DNA of 64,000 nucleotides from positions 1,178,001 through 1,242,000 of the forward strand of contig JAFREQ010000048.1 in the NCBI GenBank assembly GCA_025331565.1, in the 5' to 3' direction. This document shows, piece by piece, positions 23,010-36,000 of this stretch; the first letter of the stretch is position 1, and each line of letters starts with the position of its first letter. Source of the DNA: Holacanthus passer (taxonomy: Eukaryota > Chordata > Actinopteri > Pomacanthidae). Position numbers and translations under genes: made by a program. The notes beneath the pieces were generated by a model. That model saw nothing but the letters and a program-made list of their open reading frames with translations. It was not told the origin of the DNA and made no database searches.

Positions 23010-24600
23010 CGGGGCAGTATGCCCTCAGGGCCGAGATATCCACTTGGGATTACTGTTGACATCCTCTCTCTCGCTCTCTGTTTCTCTCCCTGCCACTGCA
23101 TGACACCCATTCCTAACACTTTTATCCTTCATGCTCCCAACTTTCAATCCACCCGGAGAATGATAAAATATACTTGGTCAGTGTGTGTATGTGAATGCAT
23201 TAAATACATACAAGGTGTGTCTCTCTTCTGGCTAATGATTGTGTTACTGTATGACCTCTCCTGTATCTTGTGTCCTCCCTCTGCTCACACATGAACCAAA
23301 ACCCACACTGTGAGTCCAGTGGGCTCAGTAAACAGTGGTGGCTGTACAGTACCCTCAATGATCCCATTTGCCTGGAATACAAATATCTGAATGCTGTGTG
23401 TGGGTATGTATGCATGTATAGAAATGCATACACAAATGTCATGAATATCAAACAATGCTGTTGCCACACCAACAACAGGCCGGTTGACCTCATCCGACTC
23501 CTGCTGCTGAATGGGACAATTGCATCTCTCAGAATTGTGTCTCTCAGTTGGTCTCATCAAGGTCAATACAGTACCAGGTCTTATTAATAAAAGCCTAAAA
23601 AGAAATAAGATGTTGAAGGCAGCACACATTGCACGGGAGAGCACAAAGGCTTTGCACAGTCTGTGTGCTTTAAAATGGATTAGGTGTATCTGACTGACAG
23701 GGTCAATAATTACTGAATGAGTATCAAGCTGTGCTTGCTAATGTATTGGAATGGTCTTGGAACAAATGTTAGAGCGGTTCAAAAAGTATTCAAATCCTTT
23801 CAAATTAAATGTAGGTTGTACATTTAAAATTTCACTTAAACTATTGAACTATCAGCAGTGAAAGTTAAAGGTATCATTTTAGTAGTTAGTTCCTTTATTA
23901 ATAATAACACTGTACCAGCAACTGTTGACAACCCCAACTGGTCATTTGCTCCAATAATAATATAATCATATATTCAAACAAAATATTGTTAGTCGACAGA
24001 ACTGTGTGTGTTTGCAGACTGATTTCCTGCTACTGCACACACTGATTTCCTGTGCAATGAGGGATTATTACTGCTGTGCTCACTTTTAGTTGAAGAACGT
24101 GATAGTCACACTATATATAACAACTTTATGACCAACAAACATATGACAACTGCATATAGCTAACAATATACTGCTGAGTTTCAATTGTAACAAAACATTA
24201 GATATATTATGATCTTATAAAACTATATTGTACGTTTGATATGTAAAATCATTTTGTTCAACCAGAGGAGTCAGATAAAAGTAGTGAAGTTAACAGCAAC
24301 GAATACATTTTAGTTATGGAGTAATATAAAAGAGATTTCACTCTCTCATATTATTGTCAAACTCACAATGGACAGTCTTTAAAAAAGAATTTATTTTATT
24401 TATTCTAGCATTCGCTCTCCTTACCTGGCACCCACGTTACCCACAATGCAACTCGACTACTGACGGTTCTGTCAGAGATTCAGTTGTGTGTTATGTTGTG
24501 CAGTGGCGAATGTAGGATGAGTTTCTTGCCTAAGCACAGATGAAGAGCAGGTGACCGATCATTTCTTTCCCTCTCAAACTTGTAGTCTTCAGACCCAACC
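23010..24600. other. Non-coding stretch
   Basis: No gene or mobile element recognised. The sequence becomes strongly AT-rich from about 23750. Confidence 0.5.
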
Positions 24601-24606
24601 AGCCTC

Positions 24607-24920
24607 AAGTGACATCACTTGAAGCAATTTGGAGACTATGGAGTCAGATCAGTCTCACTATTAATGAATGCACAGAAAAATATTCATTCATTCACTCATT
24701 TGTATTTCAGGACTTATGTATACAGTTAATGACTCTCTCCACATAAATATTTTCCAATGCACACAAAAATCATTATCTTCGTATATAAATGTCCACACAT
24801 TAACAAACAGGGTTCACAAATGTATTTCTGATGAACACACAAATATCTCTTGTTTTAGATAGATGTAGTAGAAATCCACAAACATACACATTTATAAGTG
24901 TTTGCACTGAAAGTATAATT
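24607..24920 (+). repeat. Dispersed repeat, copy 1 (pairs with 31315-31600)
   Basis: This stretch aligns by eye with 31315-31600. Shared blocks include tatggagtca(g/c)atcagtct, aatgtatttctgatg and gtagtagaaatcca, with conserved spacing over about 300 bases and many point differences. It is AT-rich, encodes nothing, and is probably an old non-autonomous transposable element. I recognise similar sequence in other fish but cannot name the family. Confidence 0.7.
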
Positions 24921-25589
24921 GACGTTACATTTGTATACAGACTGTTGATCCTGCTTTTAAAAACTGCTCGTAATGTGTGAACGTCACTGACTCCCTGGCT
25001 ATGACTCACGAATGTATAACAGGGAATCATCTGTAGCCAATCGGATGGCTCCTCCCGTTAACTAAAGTTAACCAGCACTGGCAGTAAGAAACAACACGAC
25101 CTCAGCTGCTGATAACTTGCTGTTTAAAGTCTTAGACATGCAGATATTCCATATGGATAGTAATGGATCTCACACGTGCTCACAGTAAACTTCAGCTAAT
25201 ATTTGTACTTAATTATCTATTATTTAATTAAGCACATTCACTGTTCTTGATTTTCCTCTGCGTTTACTTTATCCCTCAGTGTAGTAGAAGTGAAGTAGAT
25301 GACAACAATTCAGAGGAAGTTCAGAAGTAACAGCGTCCAAGTTGAAGCTGAAATCATGAAGACAAATCGGTGAAGGAGGGCGCTCGCAATGCTGCGGCTG
25401 ATTACCTCTCCACCACACCCGCACCCAGCCGCTGCTCCCCTTAAACTAGCATGATGCTCCTCCCTTTTCTCATTTCAGCTGCAGAGGGGAGGTGCAGCCG
25501 GACGGAGGAAGGTGGGGAAACCGTCCATCAGAGGCGGGCCGAGCCGGGACACGGCCCATAAGGAGCAGCATGAAGCCCCACAAGTTATT

Positions 25590-26200
25590 ACCCCTGCTCC
25601 CTGGGCCCATTTTGTCTTCATCAATTCTTAAACTCATAAGACTCCCTGCCTCTCTCCTTTTCCAAATTGTGCCATCTATCAAGCCTGCCGCTACTCTTGC
25701 TACCTCTCCCTTCTTTCCTCTCTGTTCTCCTCTTGCTCTGTGGTTTTCTCTCTTGCGGTTCTCGCTCTCACTGCAGAACAAGGCAGTGCGGCGGCGGGTC
25801 GTCAAATTATGCCCAAGCATGAGAGGATGAGCTTCTCTTTTTTTTTTTTACAGGTGGCATTGACTACAGCACCCCACATACCCCAACATCTCTTTCTTTC
25901 TTTCTTTCTTTCTTTCTTTTTCTTTTTGCACTGTCCCCATCTCTCCCTTTATTTCCTCTTCCCAACCCCTCCTCTCCTTAAAATCTCTCCTTCCCTTGAT
26001 CCTCCTCTCCATCTTACTTTATCTTCTTCTCTTCACTTTATCATCCTCCTCCCCTCCTCTCCTCATCTCTCTCCAGCCTGCCCTTCTTTTATCTTTCCTG
26101 TCTCACTGCTGGTTTCTCATTGTGGTCGACCGGCTGGTCTTCTTTCTTTCTCCCTCTTCCCCTCTCTTTCTCTCCATCTCTCTAATTACGTGTAGAGACA
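25590..26200. repeat. Pyrimidine-rich low-complexity region with (TTTC)n
   Basis: About 600 bases of the plus strand are dominated by C and T, with a near-pure (TTTC)n tetranucleotide run at 25891-25922. The long open frames here translate to Ser/Leu/Pro/Phe-rich strings and reflect base composition only. Confidence 0.85.
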
Positions 26201-26293
26201 AAGGCGTCTGACTCTCCCTCCTCCCACTCAGAGCTGTCAGGCCTGGTGTAGGAGAGAGTTAATTTCACACTTACTGCATGCTTTAATTAAAAA

Positions 26294-26335
26294 GGGGTGG
26301 GGGGGGTGGTGGTGTTGGAGGGGGTTGGGGCTGGG
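26294..26335 (+). other. Predicted G-quadruplex motif
   Basis: A run of G4, then a run of eight G, later runs of five and four G and a final GGG lie within 42 bases, fitting multiple quadruplex registers on the plus strand. Confidence 0.72.
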
Positions 26336-26666
26336 AAGGATGGATACATGCGCTCAGTCTCACATCATTCAAAGCGTGGACTGTGTGCTTATGTGTGTTG
26401 ACATTTGTGAGCATGCATCATGTTTGTTGCATGTGCCTACAGGTATGTGCGCACAGAGCCAGATGCGTGTGTGTGTTTTTATTTTTTAGCTGTGTGGGTG
26501 TGCACCTCAACACACGCAGAGTTCACGTCTTTGCTCCTCGGGTGGATGACACGCGTGCTGTCTCCTCGCCCTCCGCGGCAACAGGCTGTATTTTTAGCTG
26601 GGGGCTTTAATGAGGAATCAATAGGATTGTAATGGCTTGTTAGGAGGGCTACAGTCCCACTCTACT

Positions 26667-26668
<2 letters not shown>

Positions 26669-26704
<36 letters not shown>

Positions 26705-26717
26705 ATACACACACACA
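26669..26717. repeat. (CA)n microsatellite
   Basis: About 49 bases of CA dinucleotides with two short interruptions near the 3' end. Confidence 0.96.
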
Positions 26718-26821
26718 CCGGCATTGCTGCTTTGATCTTCTGCATTGGCAGCTGGAGTGTGATTCACACACATGCAAATACACAACATTTCACACATACT
26801 TGAGCATGTGCAAAAAAAACA

Positions 26822-26844
26822 AACACACACACACACACACACAC
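26822..26844. repeat. (AC)n microsatellite
   Basis: Eleven AC dinucleotides directly after an A8 run. Confidence 0.95.
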
Positions 26845-26899
26845 TCATAAATACAGATATGAAATCAGAGAACATGCACACACGCTGTACAGCACCACC

Positions 26900-28550
26900 C
26901 CCACCCCTACAATCATCCTCAGCACAACAGCACATGATAACCCTTGTTAAGCTATTGAGATATGGATGATAGTGGTTACACCCTCCATTGTCAAATCTGG
27001 TCCCCTCATCCGCTGCATGTAGGAGCGAGACAGTGATCTAAGCAAGACATGCACTATCTCACATATCCCTCTCCGCCGGACGGTCATTGAAATTCTTTGG
27101 CGATATGATGCGCTGTATTACAAACAACACTGTCACCCGATCCCTTTGTTTCTCAATTCAGCTTTGCATTATTTATCCTCCTCCACCTACAGGAGATAGT
27201 GTTATGATTTTGTGATGTAAAAAGGCTCTTGTGGCTGAGTGACGTTCGTTGCGCCTGTATAAAGAGAACATCTATGTGTTTATCTGTATGAGCTTTATAT
27301 TCCTGTTTGCATAAACCTGCAGATGAGTATTTGATTGCCAGAATACACTGTTGGCATGTCCCAGCTGTACTGTTATATAACTGTACAATGTCCAGCATTA
27401 GGAAGAGTCACATCATGGCCTCTAAAGTTTTCCCTGTGCTATTTCTGCATGAGGTATCAGTCAGTGTACTGTTTGTGCATGGAGGTGAGTATGTGATGTA
27501 TGACTGCTTACACCTCTGTCTGTTTTGCATGTGTATGTGCACTCGTCTCAGAACCTCACACAAGTAGGTACAATATGTTATACTGTGTGAGAAGCGCCCT
27601 AGTGTGAGCGTGTGGTGGGTTGTGTGCACGAGTTAAGAGAGAATACATTAGTCTTTGTGTTTGCAGTGCTGGAACAGTGCATTCTCTGAGCTGCCATGTG
27701 GAACGTGGAAATCCAGCTCGGTGTAGGCTCTGAATAGCATATTTATGAAATGTTAACTGCTGCTGTATGTTAACCCTTGAATTGGAGCACATGGTAGAAA
27801 GATGCGTAATGGCAGACAGATTCAGTATATGCTGAAGGTTCATCTCAACCAAAAGGAATTCATTTCCTTTTCTCCAAAATCAACAAGAATCAACTGCCAC
27901 AGTCAGGTCAGCCCAGTCTCCCCTGGATTACAGATCAACATGGACAGTTCTCAGACAATGTCCAGTGCCGACTTCTAGTGCCAATGCAGAAAGCAGCGTA
28001 CCCTCTGTGCATGAAGTGAGACAGAAAGTCATGGACTGGTGGAAAATCATGCAGCATGTGTGACTCTCATGGCAAAAGTTCACATCCCATCCCATTCAAT
28101 GAAGTTTAATCTCTAATCTTAAAGCATCAGTTTGATCATTGATCTATATTTACTTATTGTTAACAAATCCCATGAAAGGGCCAAAGCCCAACAATGAATT
28201 GATGAATGTATTGCCTGTGTAGTTGCGGGCTGATATGACTAATTCCTCAACCAAACACTCTACGGCTGAAAACAGTCCTCGGCAACTTTGCTCCTGTTTG
28301 AGTCATGCTTTGCTAAATGCCACAGTGACCAGCTGAATTTGACTGAGCTGTTCTAAAATGAAACTATATTTGTGAGCTCTTATTCACGTATTCAAAAGGC
28401 ATAAATGGGCCAGACAGGCCACAGATGGGTAGAAAGTCAGAAAGTCTTTAGACTGATTTTTTGGACTGATGCATTGTTGGTTTTGGTGTTTTAATGGGAT
28501 TTGTTGACAAAACAACAAATTTTACTTACATTTAACTGGGGCTCAAATCT
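26900..28550. other. Non-coding stretch
   Basis: No gene, RNA or mobile element recognised on either strand. Confidence 0.5.
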
Positions 28551-28554
28551 TTTG

Positions 28555-28555
28555 G

Positions 28556-28592
<37 letters not shown>
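28555..28592. repeat. (TGAT)n tetranucleotide microsatellite
   Basis: Nine uninterrupted TGAT units. Confidence 0.97.
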
Positions 28593-29529
28593 AGGCTTTT
28601 GTAAATTCTAATTGCTTGGACAGTTGCTAGTGTTGGTTTTACTTTTTATTATTGTTCTCGTTTTGCAGAGGAGCTCTGTTTTCCCAGTATTGATTTAAGA
28701 CCTTTATCTTTTCTGGTGCTATTACACTTCCGTGACGCATATTCCAAAAAAAATATTTGTGTTCAATCAACTCACCACTGATTAATTCTGGAATTTTTCC
28801 ATGATGGGTGGGTTAGCCGTGCCAAACCACGCCATGAACGGCTGGTCACAAACCTCAGCCTGTTGCCTGCAGCCCCTGTCAGATCACTGTGGCTCTTTCT
28901 GTTTGCACTATCCCTCCCTGCAGTATTTAACTCTTATCTGCTGAGCAAATAGCACAGAATATGTCCATATCTGGTTGATTAGACCTGTTTTTATTTGAGA
29001 GTAGCCCTGCTCTTGCCTTAACTTTTTCACAATAAAAGCATCCCAGACTCATGGAAAAGCCATATTTGACGTAAGGTAAACTTGTGACCAAATAGGATTT
29101 TAGCATAGAAGTACTCAAAGTATCAGGGGCTTTAATGAAGCTGCCACATGTCTGATATGTGGATTTACAAGATAAGTGCTTAAAGGCAAAAGAGTGATCA
29201 TTTATCAACATTATCAGTATTTAAAGAAAATCTGTGGAAAGTTGAATGTGGCTCTCTTATAATCCATAGGTATCCATAACACATTTAAATTACCGTCAGT
29301 GTTGCAGTCAGTAATGCAGAGATGTGGTGTAGAGATGTAGCTGCTCAGGTATACTGAGGTCATATTCCTCATTTTATACATTTGATTAGGCAGTTTCTCC
29401 ACACTGTTTTCATGAGGGGCGTTCCAGCACAACGTATCATTAATAAATGCACCGCTTAAGATTTGCGTCATACACGGTCGACAGCTGCAAAAATACACCC
29501 CCGTACCTTACCTATAGCACGAACCAGGC

Positions 29530-30180
29530 ATCCGGCAGATATTAGAATAAGCTCAGGGAGAGGCGTGCTGATTCCAATTAGCAGTCTGTTGTTTCACACT
29601 GTGGGCGATGGAGCTTGTTATTCCTAGCATGGAGAGAGTCTGAGGAGCACTGCTCTGTGGCTCCCACCGTGCAATCAGCCTCTATGACTCTTTCGTACCC
29701 ACCAAGCACTGATTGCCACATTCATCCGGCACTATTCTCACTCTGTGAGGTGCTGCAGAGGTACATTTGTTAAGAACTGTCTTGGATACCTGTGGAACAA
29801 GGTACAAAATGGCTCGACTTAAGGGCTGGTGTCACGCCGTCGCTGAGAGCTATAAGTAGCTATAATGAACCCGGCAGACAAAGGGTTAGAGCGGGGAAAA
29901 GGAAATAATCGCAGTTTCTCTGTGCAATCATAATTTAGGCTACGAGTGCTAATGCTGTATTATGAGCAATAATTATATGCCTTGATTAAAAACTAGGCGA
30001 TTACAATGGAGGATTCAATTGCAAGTGACGACACCGACTGTTTGTTTTGCTCTCTCACGGCTCCATGCATCAAGGGATTCAGAGAAGAATCCAGGTGCTG
30101 CAGCTAAAATGGCTTACTTGTGTGCTTGTCAAATAATTGTGTTTGGGTGGGACTGATTGTTCCTCAGAGGGAATTATTTT
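29530..30180. promoter_or_regulatory. Candidate conserved non-coding element
   Basis: Unique, repeat-free sequence over about 650 bases. The core at 29900-30020 is rich in homeodomain-type sites (caataattatatg, cataatttagg, cttgattaaaaa). No open frame of note and no similarity to any element I know. It is listed only because its character differs from the surrounding repeat-laden DNA. Confidence 0.2.
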
Positions 30181-30859
30181 TACTCCACATTTTTCCACAA
30201 GCTCGAGTCCTTTTTACCTGTGGATTGCTATGTATGTGTGATTTGATAATATTTGTCAGAGTCCCTTTCTTTGATGTCTTATTGTCTTAAACAAACTAGA
30301 TATAACATGGTGATTAGCAATATTGGGAAAATCTATAAATATTGGACTTTTCTCCACTACATTTATTTGATAACTTTAGTTACTATTACTTTGCAGATTC
30401 AGATTAATAAAAAATACAATCAGCAAATAACTGCTGAGGTTTTATCATAGGTTAAGATAAGACTTTACTTTTTATGATAAGAAACCTTTGCAAGCTGCAA
30501 CATTGAAGTGATGTAAACATTAATGCATCAATAATTACAATGCAATAACAAATTATTCTGCAATGGGTCTAAATTGATGGACATGTACTTGTAACAGAGT
30601 ATTTCTACACAGTACAGGAGTACTTGTACTGCCTCTAAGTCTTACTGAAAATAGATTGCTATCACATAACTGTATCGTGTTATGTTAACATTCATTTGGG
30701 AGCTTTAGAGGTGTCAATAAGCATATTTGTCCTTTTCGATGCAATCACCCCCCTGCCTGCCCCCTTCCCTGACCTAAGTGACTTTATCTCGGGGTCAGAG
30801 GGGTTTGACTGTCATATCACGGCTGGACAGAAATGACCTCTCGTGGAGCTGGGAAGAAA

Positions 30860-31140
30860 GTGACAGAGGAACGGATGGATGGGTGAGATGAGGGATGGAA
30901 GGAGGATAGCATAGATGGATGGAGGGGTTGAATGGAACGAGGGAAATAGGAAGGGAATGATGACATAATGGACGGGGGAGTGCGGAAGTGCTCAAGGCAT
31001 GGAGGGAGGAATATATGCACTGATGGATGGAGGAAGACAAGCGGATGGATGGGTGGCAGCAGAAATGGTGAAGGAGGAGAACGTGTTGATGGGATGGACA
31101 GGTGGTAGATGGGGTGAGTGAAGTATTTAAGGGAGGGTAG
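30860..31140. repeat. Degenerate (GGAT)/(GGAG)-rich region
   Basis: Imperfect tetranucleotide-like blocks (ggatggatgg, ggagggagga and variants) recur through about 280 purine-rich bases. The minus-strand open frames across it are Ser/Pro/His-rich artefacts of the repeat. Confidence 0.75.
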
Positions 31141-31314
31141 ACAGAGATGCACGGATGACTCAGGGGTAATAGAACGATAAGCTAAAGCATCAGAATTTAC
31201 AGTCTGCTGACAGATGAGACATGTAAAGTCAACCTGACTAACTTGAAGATAGATGAACACAAATACAAAATATAGACGCTTATGTTGCAGAATGGAAGCA
31301 AAGAAATGTTATAA

Positions 31315-31600
31315 GCAATGACATATCCGTCCAATTTAACCTTTGCTTATGGAGTCACATCAGTCTTTACATTAAGAAATGTACATATGCATACATTTTC
31401 AGACTTTATATATACATGACTCCACATGTTACGCACACAAAATAGTTATTGTTGTATGTAAATGTAAAACAAATCCATAATAAAAATATAACATTCACAT
31501 ATGTATTTCTGATGCACACAGAAATATTTCCTTTTTTTCAGTAAATGTAGTAGAAATCCATGAATATATGTGTTTAAAAAAGTATTTGCAGTATTAGTAT
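31315..31600 (+). repeat. Dispersed repeat, copy 2 (pairs with 24607-24920)
   Basis: The best-preserved shared segment is around 31495-31560 (atgtatttctgatgcacaca, then gtagtagaaatcca). It is in the same orientation as the first copy about 6.7 kb upstream and similarly decayed. The independent flanks suggest two separate insertions of one family rather than a segmental duplication. Confidence 0.7.
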
Positions 31601-31859
31601 TTTCATTGAAAACACATGGATGTTGTCAGCATTGAAATTGAAAAAAAAAAGTGGTTTGAGTTTTGCAAGCTATTCATCTAAACGTGTTCGATCACAGACT
31701 GAGTGGAAGGGACAGAGGTCTGATCAGTTTCATTCAGAGCTCACATGCTTGATTGCTTATCTCTGGCAGCCCTGGTCGTCAACTTTTACATTTTTACTAA
31801 CCACGCTAGATTGGATTGGATATTACTATTATTGGATTGACATTTAATTTTGTATAGAC

Positions 31860-32140
31860 ATTGATGGTCACCAGAGGATGAAGCCTCACCACTTGGTTTA
31901 TGATCAAATACCTGCAGAAAATAATGACATTCCCATCAGCCTCAACTCTACTCTACTTTAGTGCTAATGTCAGAGTGCACAACATTTTAAACTATGATGG
32001 TGACCGTGACAAATATTGCACCTGCCAAACATCAGCGCGTTAACATTGTTGTTGTGAGCGAGTCAGGATGCTGACGTCAGTTTTTAACTCAAAGCACCGG
32101 TGTGCTCAAGTAAAGTCTCACAGAGTCGCGAGCATGGATG
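31860..32140 (+). repeat. Fish interspersed repeat, copy A (pairs with 48350-48543)
   Basis: Recognisable blocks are ggtttatgatcaaatacctg, atgacattcccatcagcctc, actttagtgctaat, then a decayed segment, actcaaagcaccggtgtgct and ctcacagagtcgcgagcatg. I recognise these as a common teleost dispersed repeat, often found as fragments of several hundred bases; I do not recall its class. This copy contains a TGACGTCA palindrome (CRE-like) at about 32072-32079. Confidence 0.75.
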
Positions 32141-32149
32141 AACTCACAT

Positions 32150-33560
32150 GCCCCATTCACACCTGCCAATAACATGTGATCTGGATCTAGATACGTTATC
32201 ACAATAATCACATTTTTCTAACGCAGATAATGCATTCAGATACAGCATTTTAATGCCATGCATAAATGGTGTATTTGCCTCGCTAATCTTGAATTTTGGA
32301 TTTTACCAATGACATTTTACCAATGTCTTACATTTTTATATCAAAAAATGGCCAACTCAGTTCAACCTGCTTAAATAAATTCAATACGGGACAATTTTCC
32401 ATCTGAGCCCTAAAAAACAAAACCACAAACAAAAACAAATGTGCATCATGTTACTGCAATTGCCCTTGAAAATTACTGGAAGCTTCAGTTTTCACACAAC
32501 ATTCATCAAATAGATGATTTTCAAATGAAAGATATCAATGTTTTAAATGCAGTGATATTTACCTTTTAGTATTCAGTACTGTTTAAACTTCACAGTTTGG
32601 TATCTAATTGTTTATATGGTTTGCTTCAGTATTGTAGATGCTGAGATTATCTAAGGAAAAATACATAAAACAAGAAGGTGATAAAAGGAATGGGTAGAGT
32701 GAGTGCCATGTTAATGAACTGTTTGAAATGAAGAATTTATCTTGTTACATATTTCTGTTTTCAGTTTTTAGATGCCATGCATTTTGAGTTATGACAAACG
32801 AATCATTGTGACCTAATATGTTCTTCTACTACCTAGTCATGTGCACCCAGTGGTGTAAGAGAAAGAATGGATGCAGAGAGATAAGGCAGAGGGAAAGAAG
32901 AGAGAGAGGTCTAGATGTAGGGAATGTCCAGAGGCTTAATGCACCCTGAATGCTGTGGGACATTATCGATGCGAGCAGGTCGCTCCAAATCGCTCGTCTC
33001 GGGTCCACGGGAGCATTGCACCGCTGGAAGACCCCATGGCTCATTGAAAGGGGTCAGAGGCGAGGCGCTCTGCTCCATTTAGCAGCCTACTCATGATGGA
33101 TGAATGGAGGGAGGGAGGGAGGGATGGAGAGGAGGAGCAGTGCCCTGCTGAGCACATGGGGAACAGGGTGCCACCAGGGACCTCTCTTGGAACTGCAAAT
33201 GGTGGTAATGGGTGGTAATGGGAACAGACACAGGTGGAGTCAAAGGTGAATGCAGTGTTTTAGGGCAGCATTCCCATATGCTTTTGGCTCAGTGTTGATG
33301 CAGTGCCTGTAGGAGGTTTAGTGTCAAAAAAATGTTACTATGGTTATTATATTACTTTAATTATATTATAGACATAATCATATCAAATATGAAGATAATC
33401 CAACACACAGGACTGCATGTGTGTTGTCTGTTTTACAGGAAAAATGTAAATCTCTGTGTAATATCTGACAATATTATCACCATACTGTAAGATGTGAACT
33501 AAAGTAGGGTCACTAATCTTGTCATACTCACTATGCTGTATCCTTCAGAACATGCACCAG
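32150..33560. other. Non-coding stretch
   Basis: No gene recognised. A short GGGA-type repeat lies at 33107-33127. Otherwise no element identified. Confidence 0.5.
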
Positions 33561-33564
33561 GAAG

Positions 33565-34420
33565 TACAGTGGATTTGGCCTTTGCAATGCAATGCAACTT
33601 TTCACAGACTGATGCAAAGCTGCCATAGGAGTTAAATCACTGAGTCTGCTCTGGTGTACTTGGATTATGTAATAGTGCATTCTCCAGATTTTGACACTCA
33701 TTTATATAACCTGAAAGCAGTGTTTGAACGGCTTAATATTTGTTGTTTGAAATTATGGCCTGTTTCAAAAACAGGTGAACTTTCTAGGTCACCTTGTGAG
33801 CGGTCATGGTTGGGCCCTCGACCCAGATAAGATCACCAGTGTGCAGAGTTTCTTTGGCTTTGTAAGATTTTGTTGCCAGTTAATTGCAGAGTTTGTGTCA
33901 CCAGGCCCCTCAACTCTCTGTTACTCTCTGTTAGGGGAACCACAAAAAAAAAAAAGAAAAAAGAATATCCCTGTATACGGGAATGAACACTGAAAAAGAG
34001 GCACCTATTCTTGCCATCCCTAATTTTTAACTCCCCTTCACACTGTACACTGATGCCAGCAATGCAGGCCTTGGAGTGCTGTTATCCCAAGTGCAGGAAG
34101 GGAAGGAAAGGGCTCTAGCTTATGCTCATCAAAGCTTATCCCCAACATGCAAACTGCAGCTTATTGAAACTGGAACTGCTGGGCACACAGTTTGCACAGA
34201 GAACAATCCACTCATTCACCTGTCCACAGCCAACAACACCGTCCATGGCAGCACAACTGGCACAATTATCATTTTGGTATTAAGCACCACCCTGGCCAGG
34301 AGAATGTTAATGCTGATGTACGCTCCAGGATGGTCCAACAGGTGCAGTCCCCCAGAGGGCGGAAACCCCCCACACCTGCACCAACTGATGTGAGGGCCGT
34401 GCAAATCAAGTGGAACCTCA
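33565..34420 (+). mobile_element. Ty3/gypsy-like pol relic (RT end and RNase H)
   Basis: Plus-strand frames give, in order: FGLCNA at about 33571 (the conserved block just before the RT catalytic motif); then VYLDYVIVHSPDFDTHLYNL at 33655-33720, where the catalytic YLDD has become YLDY; then NFLGHLVSGHG...DPDKI (33777-33835) and a shortened SFFGFVRF block, the RT connection region. RNase H follows at 34035-34140 (FTLYTDASNAGLGVLLSQ, then ERALAYAHQSL), and HPGQENVNADVRSRM at 34285-34330, where intact elements have the NADALSR motif. Several frameshifts, an A-rich insertion near 33943 and missing blocks break it. No integrase, gag or LTR is visible; recognisable sequence ends by about 34420. 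A dead copy. Confidence 0.85.
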
Positions 34421-34544
34421 GATACTTTCTATATAAACAACAGCAAGAGGAAGTTTCAAAGGCAGAAAATGTGGCCAAAGGAAGCAAGAATCAGCTGCAG
34501 TGCTTTGCTTCATTCAACAATGGCCTTGGCTGCAGTTGTTAGGG

Positions 34545-35770
34545 GGTGTGCCAGACCCGAGCACACGAGGTATGTAACCAAACCCTCTGATCATGTTTGA
34601 GAATTGCACAATAAACTACTGACCATTTTGAAATTCTGGAGCCAGCTATTAACAGGAGCCACATAATGTGAGAAAGAGTGTTTGACCAGGACTCCAAGAG
34701 CTGAGTGTAGCTCCTGTCTAATGCAGACCAGCACTTTTTATGGCTGAAAGGAGAGTGATAAAAAAATATACACTGAAGCTCTTAACTAATCACAAACCAG
34801 CATGCCCCACACTCTCCCACACTACAATCACCATTTTCTACAGATCATTTTCATTTTGAAAAAAACCTCTGGTTTCGATCATGTGAGAGCTGTTGTAGTG
34901 GTGTTATATCTGGACATTCTTCGGACTTACTTACTTACAGTGTGTGATTTATACTTTCACATTTGTATATCACGCACTGATGAAGACCAAGGGATGTGGC
35001 AGAAAGTTGACGTTATGATGAGGTCCAGACCTTCAAACTCAAACACCACAGAAAAGTAGTGATTTTATGTAAAAAGTTCTGATTTAGTTTGGGTGTAATC
35101 TTTGCTAAGTCAATTAAAAGTCCATTTTATCAGCCGATTTGAATGAGAAAGCAAGATAAGTAGTCCCAGTCCGCATCACCACCGAATGAAGTTCAAACAT
35201 GGCACAAACACAAAATAACTCAATGACACACTGCGAGGAAGGGAAGGCTTGGCTCCCGGCCAAGATCTCGGCTATATCCAATTTGTTGTTTCTCGGCCAG
35301 GTCTTGGGGCCTCTCCAATATTGCTAAAATATATATTTTAATGTTTTTTTTTCTGGTCCAAGATGCGTGATCCGGCAGTCTGAGTAATCAGATAAATGGG
35401 AGCCATCTCGGAGAGGAGCAGACAACATGGCTGACTGGATCAAAGTCCCATCATCTGTGTACCATGACGCTTATCTCCGCTAGTCGTGCCACCAGATAGC
35501 ATTGCTAATTTTTTGAGCCACTGGTGAAGTCGCAAGGTGCCACTTGACTTCTGTCGTTTGAAGGAAAACTACTTAAAAATCTAGAAAGTCCTAGTACCAC
35601 TACAGTTAATCATGAAATATGTAAGTGCAGCGTGGAGGCAGCGTTCACCAAGTGCGGCGTGCCAGCATAACTAATGTTGATGCCACAGCGCCGTCAAAAG
35701 CTTTGCACGGACTCCCTGGTTTTATGGCCGTGGACGAGGAGGAGTGTGTGTGCCCGGGCTTGTGAGAGAG
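34545..35770. other. Non-coding stretch
   Basis: No gene recognised. The segment directly after the gypsy relic could be more decayed element DNA, but I see no LTR ends (TG...CA with matching partner). Confidence 0.45.
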
Positions 35771-35777
35771 TTTAAAA

Positions 35778-35809
35778 GTGTGTGTGTGTGTGTGCGTGTG
35801 TGTGTGTGT
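35778..35809. repeat. (TG)n microsatellite
   Basis: Sixteen TG-type units with one CG interruption, followed by a GA-rich stretch to about 35860. Confidence 0.95.
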
Positions 35810-35972
35810 CTCAGAAAGAGGGAGGGATGGAGAGAGTGAAGGAGAAAGAGAAAGAGAGAGGCTGTGTGGGAGGAGGCAGCTATGCTCGCTCCTAGGAGAG
35901 ACTGGGAGGGCGAAGGGTCATTATTGACTGAATGAATTTTTAAAGAGGGCGCTCGTCAGGGGTGGGAGGGGC

Positions 35973-36000
35973 GGTGTGTCTGTGTGTGTGTGTGTGTGTG
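35973..36000. repeat. (TG)n microsatellite
   Basis: TG dinucleotide run with one TC interruption, within a locally GC-rich segment. Confidence 0.95.
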
